64,000 nucleotides of DNA. Origin: JAVJRN01 sp040218415. GTDB taxonomy: Bacteria > Bacteroidota > Bacteroidia > Cytophagales > Cyclobacteriaceae. Positions 42,740 to 55,500 of the stretch are shown here, one piece after another. Position 1 is the stretch's first letter, and every line of letters starts with the position of its first letter. The DNA is taken from contig JAVJRN010000067.1 in the NCBI GenBank assembly GCA_040218415.1, positions 141,750 to 205,749 on the forward strand. The letters are read 5' to 3'. Below the pieces are notes generated by a model that did no database searches, was not told where the DNA came from, and was given only the letters and a program-made list of their open reading frames with translations. Made by a program: the position numbers and the translations under genes.

Positions 42740-44119
42740 TTAGGTAGTTTTGATGTTTTTAAAACTGATGGAAACGGTAGTTCCTTTTGAAAATTCAGAT
42801 TCAATCGTCAAAAGACCTTTATGTATTTTGATGATTTTTTGTACCAAAGGCAACCCAATCCCAAAACCATTGGTACCCCGAGCATTTTCAGAGCGATAGA
42901 GCGGTTCCAAGACTTTTTTAAGATCACTTTTTGGAATACCTATTCCTTGATCCACCACAGCTATAGTTACTTCATTCGCCGAGGTTAAAATCTTCACTAC
43001 CACTTCTTTATTCAGGGAAAACTTGCAAGCGTTATCGATAAGATTCACTAATGCTACTAGCAGTAAGCTTAAATTTCCATGAATAATTAAGGCCTTTTCA
43101 TCTAGGGGTAAGTCAAGGTCTAGTATGACGTTATTGTTTGGTTTTATCTCATCAATCTGATTTTTTGCAAGAAAAACCAATTCATCTAACCTAATCACCT
43201 CTACCAACAAGCCTTTGTTTTCATGTCCGGCTTGCGCCAGTTTTAACAAACTGTTGATAAAAAGCTCTAAGCGTTGCGTTTCTTTTTCGATGCTGAGGAA
43301 GGCTTGTTTATATTCTTCCGCTGATCGATCACGCTTTAAAATAAATTCCGTTTCACCGAGGATTGCAGCTAAGGGATTTTTTAATTCATGAGAAGCATTA
43401 TTGATAAAAGATCCTTGCAAATCAAAGATTGTTTCGAGTCTATCCAAGAGATCATTAAAAGTATTGGAGAGCTCTGTGAGTTCATCTTTGCTATTTCCAC
43501 CAGAGAGCCGGAGGTGAAGGTTTCTTCCAGTTATTTCCTTGACCTGATTAGTGATATCCGAAATAGGTTGAAGTACTTTACCCGCATAGTATCTCCCAAT
43601 AAAGAAAAGGGCAATTAAACTAAAAATTAGGGCGATGATTAATATGGTCCCGAGATTATTCATTTTGGCTTGTCCAAAAATATTGTCCGCTGATGCTATG
43701 ACTATAAAATCTCCTTCATTGTCGGTATAGACTATTCCTGTGTAGTAGGTTTTATCCTGCTTCACATAATTTATTTGTTCTTTGATAAGCTTTTCAAAGA
43801 AAGAGGACGTGAGGTGATCCACAAAACTATTTTCTGCCTGAATAATAAGCTCGTTGATCTTTCCAATTCTAAAGATACCTTCTCTTTCATTGGGCAGAAT
43901 TTGCACATGTTTTCTTCTTATTTCTTCATATAAATGTGCGCTCAGTTCATCTTTCTCTAAGTGTATTTGAGCGACAATGTTGGCACGCTCCTTTAAACGA
44001 TTGAAAAATTCTGCATCGGTGTAGTTATTCGAAAACAAGTAAGTAATTACAAAAACTGTCGACATCAATGACCCGGTAAGAGCAATGAATATTAAAGTGA
44101 TTTTATTACGAATATTCAT
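42740..44119 (-). CDS. Sensor histidine kinase of the efflux two-component system
   Basis: The 459-residue protein has TM1 (ITLIFIALTGSLMSTVFVIT), a periplasmic domain of about 120 residues, and TM2 (LGTILIIALIFSLIALFFIG). A HAMP region (AGKVLQPISDITNQVKEITG), HisKA with NASHELKNPLAAIL and HATPase with NLIDNACKFS, DQGIGIP and NGFGIGLPLV follow. This is the CusS/PcoS-like architecture, but the periplasmic domain has no metal-ligand cluster that I can see (few His and no Cys). Its signal is unknown. It lies 14 bases after the response regulator gene. Confidence 0.92.
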   Translation of the reverse strand: MNIRNKITLIFIALTGSLMSTVFVITYLFSNNYTDAEFFNRLKERANIVAQIHLEKDELSAHLYEEIRRKHVQILPNEREGIFRIGKINELIIQAENSFVDHLTSSFFEKLIKEQINYVKQDKTYYTGIVYTDNEGDFIVIASADNIFGQAKMNNLGTILIIALIFSLIALFFIGRYYAGKVLQPISDITNQVKEITGRNLHLRLSGGNSKDELTELSNTFNDLLDRLETIFDLQGSFINNASHELKNPLAAILGETEFILKRDRSAEEYKQAFLSIEKETQRLELFINSLLKLAQAGHENKGLLVEVIRLDELVFLAKNQIDEIKPNNNVILDLDLPLDEKALIIHGNLSLLLVALVNLIDNACKFSLNKEVVVKILTSANEVTIAVVDQGIGIPKSDLKKVLEPLYRSENARGTNGFGIGLPLVQKIIKIHKGLLTIESEFSKGTTVSISFKNIKTT

Positions 44120-44133
44120 CTAGTCCAATTGGC

Positions 44134-44823
44134 TTAATTTTCATTCCGCATGATGTAGCCCATACCTATCACTGTATGGATCAACTTTGATTTAAACCCT
44201 TTTTCGATCTTGTTTCTCAAATAATTGACATAAACATCTACCACATTAGTGCCCATATCAAAGTTGATATCCCACACGTTTTCTAGAAGATCTATTCTGG
44301 ATAGTACTCTTCTTTGATTTTTCATAAAGTACTCCAAAAGCCGGTATTCGGTTGATGTTAGTTTAATTTCTTTATTACTTCTCAAGACCAATTTTGTAGT
44401 TCTATCTAACAATAAATCCTCTAATACCAAAGTATCATTGTCCTCTACAGATGCCATAGTACCCCTTCTTAACAATGCCCTGAGGCGAGCAAGTAATTCT
44501 TTCAGTTTAAAAGGTTTTGAAAGATAATCATCGGCACCACTATCGAGTCCAGTGACTATATTTTCTATACTATCAAGGGCAGTAAGCATGAGTATAGGTA
44601 CTTGTGGCATAGAAGAATTCCTAATCTTTTTGCAAAGATCCAAACCATTAAAGCCAGGAAGAATTATATCTAAAATTATTACGTCGAATTGATCAATGGA
44701 CAAAAGTTTAATTGCCATATGTCCGTCATAAGCAACCTGCACTTTGTAGTTTTCTTCTTCTAAGCCTTTCTTTATAAATGTAGCCACGCCGAGCTCATCT
44801 TCAACTAAAAGTAACTTAATCAT
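44134..44823 (-). CDS. OmpR/PhoB-type response regulator
   Basis: The 229-residue protein has a receiver domain (LLVEDELGVATF, phospho-Asp in DVIILDIILPGFNG, Thr in LMLTALDS, Lys in LSKPFKLKEL) and a winged-helix output domain (LTSTEYRLLEYFMKNQRRVL, NVVDVYVNYLRNKI). It is the cytoplasmic partner of the kinase gene that follows. Its own upstream region contains a tandem repeat (44962-44979) that also lies upstream of the pump operon, pointing to autoregulation and pump control. The five genes from here down to 36559 form a functional unit. Confidence 0.95.
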   Translation of the reverse strand: MIKLLLVEDELGVATFIKKGLEEENYKVQVAYDGHMAIKLLSIDQFDVIILDIILPGFNGLDLCKKIRNSSMPQVPILMLTALDSIENIVTGLDSGADDYLSKPFKLKELLARLRALLRRGTMASVEDNDTLVLEDLLLDRTTKLVLRSNKEIKLTSTEYRLLEYFMKNQRRVLSRIDLLENVWDINFDMGTNVVDVYVNYLRNKIEKGFKSKLIHTVIGMGYIMRNEN

Positions 44824-44961
44824 CCTGTGACCACAATTATATATTGAATAACGAAACTCAAAAATAAATTTACAAGCATCATGATTGCCAAAAAGATCGT
44901 TTTTCTCTTAATTTTCATGGCTAAAAATAATTCTTAGTGCCTGATATCAAGGAAAATCGAG

Positions 44962-44979
44962 ATTAGAATGAGATTAGAA
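44962..44979 (-). promoter_or_regulatory. Candidate autoregulatory operator of the response regulator
   Basis: GAGATTAGAAT occurs twice in tandem (44959-44969 and 44970-44980), so ATTAGAA appears at 44962 and 44973 with exactly 11-bp spacing, as upstream of pump 2. It lies about 140-155 bases before the start of the response regulator gene. The rest of the 591-base gap 44824-45414 is AT-rich and shows no gene or terminator that I can support. Confidence 0.6.
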
Positions 44980-45414
44980 TTAATCGAGTGTTGAGGATCA
45001 AACGGACACCAACGTTTCCTCTGAATGGTTCGTTGAGTATGGAATTAACCTAATGATCTAGCCCTCTAATTACTGTCCTTGAAATTACTTGATACGAGTT
45101 ACAGATGGTCATACTGCTAATATTAATAGATTTTTAATGTAGAAAAGTTTAGTTATTCTTTTGACATCTTACGCCATTTCAAACCCAAGCTCTCCCAAAC
45201 TAGTAACCTATAAAACCAACTTCGAAATATTGCAAACAGAAGTTAAACAAGCTTACAAGACACATTTCAAGGATTCTCAACAGCTATAAGGGATCACAGT
45301 CATTTTTTAACAACAACGCGTGTTGCTTGCAATAATACCATCAGTTATTTAGTATTGTGTTTAATAACGTTTTCCATGAACCAAATGGATGCAATTTGAA
45401 ACCAACCACCGCCA

Positions 45415-46065
45415 ATGTTAAAAACCATCATAATCGATGATCATCAAGACTCTCTTGATTATTTAAGAGGTTTAGTCACTACTTGTAAAGATCTTGAACT
45501 TAAAGGAGAAGCCACCACATGGCTTGAAGCCAATCAAATAATTAACCAATGCCCACCGAACATTATATTTATCGACACATCCTTATTTGACGGTAATGCG
45601 CTTGAAGAACTCAACAGCCTTCACGATCGAAGAAGACCCTACCAAGTGGTGATCACCTCATTTAACGCTGATTATGCTTTAGATGCAATCAAAAGTAAAG
45701 TGAATGATTATTTGCTAAAGCCCATCAATACACAACAGTTCAATAGGGCAGTGTCACAGATTGTCAGCGATCATTTTTTTGTTTCGAAAAGTAACTACTA
45801 CTTACAGTTTGATGAAATTTTTTATATCACATCTAAGCTGAATTACGTCGAGATTCACACAATGGAGGGGAAAATTATAGAAAGAAATACTTTGAGCAGC
45901 TTGGAGCAGACACTACCTGCAATTATTTTCAAACGTATTCATAGATCGTACATCGTTAATGCTAGGATGATTTCTCGGCTGACTAGAACCCTTGTCTTTA
46001 TGAAAAACGGAGCGTCACTTCCAATTACCGTTTCAAAGAAGGATTTAGGCACCTTATTTTTTTGA
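45415..46065 (+). CDS. LytTR-family response regulator
   Basis: The 216-residue protein combines a receiver domain (IIIDDHQDSLDYLRGL; phospho-Asp in IIFIDTSLFDG, near residue 54; Lys in YLLKPINTQQF) with a LytTR DNA-binding domain (ITSKLNYVEIHTMEGKIIER, LPAIIFKRIHRSYIVNARMI). LytTR regulators bind direct repeats and are usually paired with a 5TM or TPR kinase. No kinase is adjacent, so it is an orphan in this window. It is followed by a strong terminator and then, after about 430 bases, by the giant surface-protein gene. Confidence 0.93.
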   Translation: MLKTIIIDDHQDSLDYLRGLVTTCKDLELKGEATTWLEANQIINQCPPNIIFIDTSLFDGNALEELNSLHDRRRPYQVVITSFNADYALDAIKSKVNDYLLKPINTQQFNRAVSQIVSDHFFVSKSNYYLQFDEIFYITSKLNYVEIHTMEGKIIERNTLSSLEQTLPAIIFKRIHRSYIVNARMISRLTRTLVFMKNGASLPITVSKKDLGTLFF

Positions 46066-46067
46066 GC

Positions 46068-46097
46068 TGGTCATTGAGAAATGACCAATGGGTTTTT
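46068..46097 (+). terminator. Rho-independent terminator after the LytTR gene
   Basis: TGGTCATT (46068-46075), loop GAGA, AATGACCA (46080-46087), then ATGGGTTTTT. A perfect 8-bp stem with a T-run lies just after the LytTR stop at 46065, so the LytTR gene is not in one transcript with the giant gene. Confidence 0.75.
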
Positions 46098-46525
46098 ATT
46101 GGAGAAATGGTCGGCAATCATGTTTGGTGCAATGTGAAATAAGAACGATTAGAACTTTTCAAAAACTAATTTACGGTTGATAATCTGATCATTTATAGGT
46201 TTATGTTTTTTTGCGAATAATTGTACCATCCTGCACAATTCGCATTAAACAGTTCATTTTAATGGCGTTTCATCTCCGATTTTACTTGATTCATCCCATC
46301 TGCCGCAAAAAAACGGTCAACTTTAAAGAACATGATCATTTTTTTGCTATCATTTGTGATTTCAAACCCACCGCCTAATGAGAAATATACTATATGATTA
46401 TCCTCCTTTATTTTATTGTTTGATTCCGAGAACAAAATCCAACCGGATTAGCACTAGCCTAAGTTTTAAATTGACCGCTTTCTAAGCACAGCATCTATTC
46501 ATTATTTCTAACCTAATTAGTTGCT
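46098..46525. other. Intergenic region upstream of the giant surface-protein gene
   Basis: 428 AT-rich bases that must hold the promoter of the giant gene. I see no clear promoter motif, repeat or RNA. The start at 46526 is TTG, and no in-frame ATG precedes it; an in-frame TAA lies at 46514. Confidence 0.4.
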
Positions 46526-49500
46526 TTGTTTGCGAGATTAAAACGACCGTTAATTATACTCTTGTTGTGTTCTATAATAGGAATAATAACAATTTTTAGC
46601 CTATATAAAGGACCTATTCAATTAGACAAGCCGATTTCGGAGACGTCTTCATTGAAAGAATCTGCCATTATCTCCTCAGAGCAGGAAATCCTCCAAAATC
46701 AGGTGGCCTCTTCAGCTGAGGTTCTATTTTCTAATAGACAACCGAAGGAACCGATAACCAAAAGAGTCTCCAATCAAAAAGAATTAGTTAAGGCTGTCAG
46801 CATAAAGGATCTCTCAGAGATTAAAACAAAAGCAGGCTTTTTTGTCAATAAGGGGCAGTTTAAAGACGATGATATTAAGTACGTGTTGAAAAGGCATGGC
46901 TTAAGAATGGTGCTAAGATCCAACAGTCTTTCCTACTATCTGCTATATGAGCGCCACACGGACGCAGGTACTCAGTCTTTTGTAGATCACATAGGAGTAG
47001 AGCTTATTGGGTCCAATCCTCAGCCAGAAATAGAGACATTTGGCGAGAGCGCAGATAAACACAACTACTTTTTAGGCGATATAAAAGCAACAGGAGTAAC
47101 CCATTTCAAGCAGGTTATTTACAAGGACATTTACCCAGGCATTGACATGTTATTTGAAGCCTCAGCTCCTGAAAAAGACAGGTTCGGTGCTAAGTACAGT
47201 TTTATTGTGCATCCTGGGGCTGATCCGAGCCAAATTAGCGTCAGTTATTCGGGGCAAAAGGGATTATCCACCATGGAAAGTACGGGCGATAAACACTTCG
47301 TGGATATCGCTGATTTGCTCACCATAGAAACCAGTGGCGGAGCTATCGGGGAAGAAATCACCAGTATTTACACCGTAGATGAGCACAATACCAAAGCCTC
47401 TGTAAGTGGGCAGTTTGTCAAAAAAGATGGATTTGTCGCCTACGATATTCCTACATACGACCAATCAAAAACATTGGTGATCGATCCGGAGGTGGTTACT
47501 GTGAATCTTAACGTTGCAACATATTTTGGAGGCGTAGAAGCTGATAATATTACGGATGTTAACGGTGATGAAAATTACATCTATGCTTTAGTTGAAACTA
47601 AATCAGATGGATATGCTTCCATAGGAGCTTATGATGAGTCATTAAGCGCTGGTGAAAAAACAGATATTCTAATAGCTAAATTCACAAAAGACTTAAAAGG
47701 CCTTGAAGCGGCGACCTATTTTGGAGGCAGTGAAACTGAGTTTCCAACTTCTCTTAAAATATCCGAAAAACAAATTATAATAGGAGGTTATACTGATTCA
47801 AATGATATTCATGATCACAATGAGAAAATTTTATCTAATCATGGCTTAAATGACATATTAGTAGCTGTTTTTAATAAAGAATTAACGGAACTTGAACTGG
47901 TTGTTGTATCAGGGGGAGTGAAAGATGATTATCTGATGGATTTAGAAATAGAAGGTAATGGTATTTATACCACTGGCTTTACTAATTCAACTGGATTAAA
48001 TTCTTTAGGAGACAATTATTCAAACAACCTAGAAGATGCTTTTTTATCAAAATATGATTTAAATGATGGTAATCAAAGTTGGTTTATTTATACTGACGGT
48101 TTAGCTGGTTCTGCTAAAGGAGGTGGTATAGCAATAGGAGCAAATACGATTTATTATGCAGGCTCTTCAACTTTTAGGTATTTAAACGTGGTAGATGTTG
48201 ATGCATTTTACGTCTCTTCTTTTGACCTAGATGGCAATAGAATTAATTCTAAAAATTTTGGAGAAGATGCCGTTAATGGGATTTCCGAAATCAGTGGAAT
48301 GGACTTGGACATTACAAATGATCGTTTGGTAATTTCAGGAAACTTAACAGGAAATGCAATAGATGATCTTTCCGTCAAAAGTCAGCGAACTTTTGGAGGT
48401 GGTGAATCTGATGGGTTTATTAGTTCTATGGATATTACAACATTTGCCGTTGATTGGTCAAGTTATTATGGTGGATCAAAAGATGATTATATTAACGGCA
48501 TGTCTATAGACTGCAACGGTAATATTAACATAGTAGGTAATTCTCATAGTACTGAAAATATCGCAACAGAATCTGGATACAGTAATATTAACAAGGGAAG
48601 TTTAGCTGGAGGTGATGGAGATGCTTTTTTGGCAAAATTTACTCCAGAAGGGAATAGATATTGGGGTTCTTACTTCGGTGATGGGAATAGCGACGCTGCA
48701 AATGCTATTGCACTAAGTGAGGGCGGAAATATTGTTATTTGCGGAAAGACAACAAGTAACCAAGGAATTGTTCCTGACGGATCTGACGTTTATCAACCGA
48801 AACCTGAAAATGGCGAAAGAGGATTTATTGCAATATTCTGCGATATTCTCATCCCTTCACCTCCAAGTAGCAAGACAGTCACTTACAATAGCAACGTAAC
48901 ATTTTCAGTAGGTATTGACTATTGCGGCGAAGACAATGCCACTTATTCTTGGTCTGGCCCATCGGGTTTAATATCTGGCGCAGATCAAGCAGATCTAATA
49001 CTCAATAATGTGACGGATGCAGATGCGGGAAGGTATTGTGTGACGGTGACAACTCCCTGTGGGTCGGAAGAAGTCTGCGCTCGACTTAGAGTAGTGTCTT
49101 TAACTGGCAATAATGTTTGTTTGGACACGGAAAGCAAACTTAATGATACTGCACCAGATCAGGAATTGATCAAATTAGATTTTCCTGATATTACCATTTA
49201 TGAGGATGAAGTTGCTACTGACTTTATTTCAAACATTCAGTACAAATGGAGTGTATTTCCTGCAACCGGGGCAAATAAAGTAGTAGATCCAAATGATCGT
49301 AGTGAAATTCTCATATTGGATATGACTGATTTTCGAGCTGATTTTCGTACTATCTATGTGTCTCCAGAAGAAGCAGGTAAATACACCTATAGTTTAGAGC
49401 TAAAGTATAATGATTCTCGGCAGGATCCTGTAGAAGTAACTGATATCACCACTGTGGATATTGAAGTTTATGATCACCCGACGTTAGACCCTGTTTCGAA

Positions 49501-52500
49501 TGTGGTTTTATGCGAAGGTGAAACTTCATCTATTACTATAGGTTCGGATTTGGCGCTCGCCAAATATGAATGGGAATTGATCGATAATGCTGGAGGCAAT
49601 ATTTCTATATCAGAGGGCAATAGCGGTACTGAATCTAATCTTAATGCTACAACAGATGTTTTTGAGAAGGTCTTTGAGTTAGCAGATAATGTAACCACTG
49701 ATCAATCAGGAGTTTTACAAATTATTCCAACTTCAAATAACAATGACTGTTTGGGGGATCCTATTGATATCAATATCACCGTAAAACCAAGAGCTAATTT
49801 AACAACAGATGATAATGGCCAAAGTACTTATTGTAGTGGCAATGAAGTAACCATCAACTTTGGTGCTGAAGGTTTTTCAGTGACAACTTTTAGCTGGAAT
49901 CGTGCAGCGGTTACAGATGTTAGTCCCAATACTTCTAGTGGTGAAGATCTCAGTGCAGGAAGTTTAATCGAAACACTGACCAATGGTTCTAATTCAAAAA
50001 AGACTGTTACTTATAATATTTCAGGAGACTTCAACGGGTGTACTTCTGATATATCACAATCTGTAACTATTCTTCCAGCTTCAACCGTAAATGATATTAG
50101 TGATCAGCAAGTCTGTAATGGAGAGGCTTTTAGTGTTTCAATAACAACAAATATTACTGATTCAGACGCTATTGGTTATCACATAGTAGTAGTAGAGGCA
50201 AATACCAATATCTCCGGCCAATCAGATGTAAATGAGGCGCCTGCTTATGATAGCAATAGTCCATTCATTTTTTCTCAGACTTTGACCAACGAAACTAATA
50301 GTGATCAAGTATTAACCTATACGGTTACACCTTATCAGCTGGACAGTAAGGGCGTTGAATGTCCGGGAGATGCTAAGAGCTTTAAGACAACCGTTTATCC
50401 TACTTCAGACATAATTGTTGAAAATATTGAAGTTTGTGAAAGTGAAGCGGTAAATCTTGAGTTTTCGTCCAATGTAGATGGAGCGAACATTGCCTACGAA
50501 ATGAGCCTCGATGCAGGATTGAGTTATTCTGGAGCATTAATAGACAGTGTTCAAAATAGTGGACAACTAACCGGTTTCTTTAGTTTTAGTGAAAGCTCAC
50601 CTACCTCTTCACTTAGCGCAACGATCTCATTTACAACACAATACAGTGACTGTGAGGGAGATTCAAAAGATATAACCATAACTGTTCAACCACAGCCTGA
50701 CATTGAAATTGCCGGAAATGCCATTATTTGCGGTGACACGCCAGCAGCTTTGGTTGCTATAACCCAGCTATCAAGTGTGGTTTGGCAATGGAATGACCCT
50801 GATGGGAATGAAATATCCGGAGCAAATTCAGGAAATTACAATCCAAGTGAACCTGGTACCTATTCGGTTAAGGTTACGGAAACAAATACTGGATGTACAA
50901 ATACTGAAACAGTTAGTGTTACAAAACCAGAGCAGATTGATTTCGATCCTGAGTTAGTCAGCTCAGGGGGAGATGATGTTTGTGCTGAGGATGGCGTAGA
51001 GCTTAGTCTTACGATCACAACAGGAACACCTGATGCCCTGCAATGGGAAAGAAAAAACGCAGATGATTCATATGAGGCTATAGTAGGAGCAAATAGTAGG
51101 ATACTAACAATCACTGAAGGGGGTAGCTACAGAATAGTGATTAATCCTGGAACGGATTGCGAACAATTTTCGAATGATAAGGAAATAGTATTCTCGCCTT
51201 TGCCTGATTTGACAATTAGTGCTGATAACCTCGATTTGTGTCCAAACGATCAACTGAACCTGACGAGTACGATTACTGAAAATGGCGCAACGATATCATC
51301 TATTCAATGGACTTACGCACCAGCGAATGAAACGTTGCAAATCAATGTAGAATCAGGTAATGAATTGAATCCGCAGATTGTTTTTCCGGATTATACAGGG
51401 GAAAGTGTGATTGTTTACGAGGTTATCATGACAGTTCTAACTGCAGATGGTTGTTTGGCAAGAGATACCATAGCATTAACATTAAATCCGAATCCGGCGG
51501 CTTCCTTCACTTTGGACAATGAGATCTGTAATGGCTTTACAAATTCTATTACGCCAACAACCAATAGTCAAAGAGTAGATAAACTTCAATGGAAAGTCTT
51601 CGATGAGAAAGATGCTGATGTGACTGGCTCAATTGTCAGCAATGACACCATTGAAATTCCTGATTTTAGCTTTCCTAATAACTTCACTCAAAGTACTCTA
51701 ACCTACAGGGTTGAATTAAAGGTGGTTTCCCTTCCTGGATGTGGATCAACCTCATCGCAACAAATATCTGTATTGCCACAACCAGAAATGATTATCAGCG
51801 GAGAAACCTCAGGTTGTTCGGGTACTACTTTTAGCTTATACTCTGAAAACTCGTCTCCAAAAGATGGCAGATCCTTTCAAAGTACTACATGGTACATGGA
51901 TGGGGTAGAAGTCTCATCAAACAGCACTTTCAGTGATATTTTGACTAACGATGATACAATAATAAACTTAAACTTTAAGATCGATTTGATCGGAAAAACA
52001 TTTACCGGCTGTTTGGATACCACCAGCACCACTATTACAGTTTATCCTGATGCAAGAGCTAAATTCACTCCAACCAATAATTTGTTCGGTTGTGCCCCAT
52101 TCAATATCATTTCAGCAGGTGGACTATCGGATGCGGTTGATTATCCTGATGCCAATGATCCTGATGGCTATATATGGAAGTATTACCTCGATGGTAGCAA
52201 CGATCCAATTGTAACGGGAACGGGTATCACACCTCCTGATTATATTATTGAAAATGCAGATCAGACTTTAAGAGTTGAACTCACTGCTAGTTCACTGAAT
52301 AATTGCGCTGATAGCGTTTCTGCAGTGACCTTTACTACTTATTCTGATCCTGTTCCTGATTTTACAATGGCGGCTGAGACGTGCTCTGAACAAACTGTGA
52401 ATTTCACTGATAACTCTCTTTTGTCAAATAATGATGCAATACAGGAAAACGCTGAATACACATGGGATTTTGGGGATGGCAATACTTCCACAGTACGAGA

Positions 52501-55500
52501 GCCTACCCATTCATTTATCAATTCATCTAACACTGATCCTATTGATTATACAGTTAAGCTTACAATTAAGATCGGTGATTGCTCTAAAGAAGTCTCAAAA
52601 AAAATTACAGTTAATCCTTTACCCAAAGCTGATTTTAACATTGATAACTCCTGTGCAGGTGGAAAAGTAACTGTTGCCAATTCAAGTAAAGGAATAGATT
52701 TGGAATATAAATGGACAGAATCTACTGGACAAGTCCAGTTTGACAATGATGAATCGGAAAATCCTACGTTGACCTTGCCGGATAATCAATCAAGTGATGC
52801 CTCATATACCATAAAGCTAGTGGCTAAAACGCGTGGAGTTGAATGTAGCGATGAGGTAACTCAAGAAATAAGTGTGAGCAACCGTCCAGTAGCAGTTTTG
52901 GGTAATCTACCAGACCAAGGTTGTGACAATGAGTTGTCCGTAGACGGTTCTGGAAGTATTGGTCAAAACTTGAATTATTCATGGAAAGTTCTACCAATAG
53001 GAGATAGCCCTTTTGGCGCTACTTTTAATGACCCCAATGCTGCAACCACCACATTGGTGCTTCCTCAAAATATTAATTTGGGAAATAATGCATACACGAT
53101 TAGGTTGATTGTAGAAAGTGAAGGATGTCTGGATTCTACAGATCATCGTTTTACTTTGAACCCACAGCCTTTAACTCAATTTGGAGCTTCAGCAACAGAG
53201 ATATGCGTTGGTACTACCGTAAAGTTTCAAAACTTGTCTCTGACTTTTGTGGAAAATGAAAGCATTGCGGATTTGAAATTTGAATGGTCCATTGATGATG
53301 TGGTTCAAGCTGTTTCCAGAGATTTTGAATTCACCTTCGATGTGACAGATTTAACAGAAATTAGAACGTATCAAGTAAGCCTTACGAGTGAAAGTTCAGA
53401 TTCGTGTCGAAGTACTTTTACTCAGCAGATAATTGTCAATCCAAACGCAAAGTCGTCATTCACGATTGAAGCAGACAAAGGATGTGCTCCATTTAAAATC
53501 TCTGATCGTAATAATATTTTACTCACAGAGTTCCCCTCTTCTAACGGTTCTTACCTATGGCGAATTGTTGACTTGAATGACAATGAGCTTTTGAGATCGG
53601 AGGGCAATACCCCACCTGATTATGAAATTACAGAACCAAATACCAGTGTAATATTAGAGTTGATTGCAATTCCAAATGCCACCGGATGTAAATCAGATAC
53701 AACAGAACAAATATTCACAACCTATGAAGAAAGTACAGCAAACTTCATTTTGAATGAAGATGCAGTTTGTGAAGATGCGGTAATAGCCTTAAGTGATGAT
53801 CTAACCACCAATGCCGATTCTGTCGTTTGGAATTTTGGTGACGGATCAGCATTCCTGCTTGGCACTGGCATATCCGTAGAGCACTCTTTTATCAATTATA
53901 GCTTCACTAAGGATACGATATATCAAATCACACAATATACCTATTCTGAGAATGATTGTGCTGATTCTACAAGCTTGGATATCACAGTACATCCTAAGCC
54001 AAACGCGCTCTTCACCTTGCAAAACGCGTGTGGTGGAGATACCGTAACTGTAAATAACTTGAGTGAAGGGAAGGGTGACTTGAGATATCAGTGGAGTACG
54101 GATCCGCAAACAGATATTGTTGTTTTAGGAGCAGATCAATCCAATCCAAGATTTGTAATTAACAGTGAAAATCAAAGCGATATTCAATTCGATATCACGC
54201 TAATTGTTACATCTGAGGATAATTGTCAACAGACGTATTCAAAGGAGCTAATTATCTTTGGCGACCCAGTTGCTAAAATTAGTGGTTCAGCGATTGTTTG
54301 TAATGGTTCAGAAGAAATTTTCACGAGTGTTCTACCAGAAACGTCCTCATCACTTGCTCCTGATAGTCTATATATATGGAATTTTGGTGATGGTACCATT
54401 GATACCGTAAAAGCACCAATTCGGGCAAAGGCGCATACTTATCTGGATACGGGTCAATTCGTGATCACTTTGGGAGTATTGAACCTCGGTGGTTGTTATG
54501 ATGTAGATTCCATGAGCGTTAGAGTAATAGCCATTCCTGAAGCCAAGTTTGTGAAAACATTGCGCTCTTATAATGCTAGCGGGAGTGTGCTTAATGATAG
54601 CATAGTTGGTGAAGATAATGATAGAATATGTGGCCCAAGGGTAATCATGACCATTGAAAACCTAAGTTTTGATTATGAAGCAGGAGAAACCTATCAATGG
54701 GATTTTGGAAGAGGGCAGAATGATATATTGATGGGAAAGCAGCCTGGAGAAATTGTTTTTGCTCAGAATGATTATAAGGATACTACCTATCAGGTTTCAT
54801 TGACTGTGACCAATCAATGCGGGAGTAGCACGTATAATGACGAAGTGACCATAATTCCTTCTCCAGTGGCGGATTTCACCTTTGATTGGGATTATGGTTG
54901 CGATGAAGTACCTGCCGTCATCATTAATAACAGTAGAGGGTTACCTTCAAAATACTACTTTGACTTTGGAGATGGTTCACCCATATTCAGCACTACCGAT
55001 AGCCAACCCATTGGGCATATATTTGATAATACCGGAAGCTCAGATACAACCTATTTTATCTCTTTAATTGCCGAAAATGAATGTGGTATTGATACGCTAA
55101 CTAAGGCATTTACGATTATCCCGAATGATATTAGGGCTTCTGCTTCCATTGGAGCTGCGGACAATCACTTTTGCGTTGGTGAAGAAATTACCGTTAGAGC
55201 CAATGGAGTTAATAATGAAAATGCAGATATTCTCTGGTTAACAAGTGACGGTAGAATTTTTCAAGATGAGCAAGAAGTTAGTTTGACTTTTGATAAAGCG
55301 GGTAGCTACTCCATCTATTTGGATGTATTTGTACCTCTTTGTAATAATTCTGCGAAAGACACCATTGATATTGTGATTGAGACTGGTCCAGTTCTGGATT
55401 TTGAAGTCACTGAATCTGTGTGTTTTGGTGATTCAGTAAAAATTACGAATATATCTGTGGAGCAATCATCATCTACGATTTGGAGTCTGGGTGACGGAAC

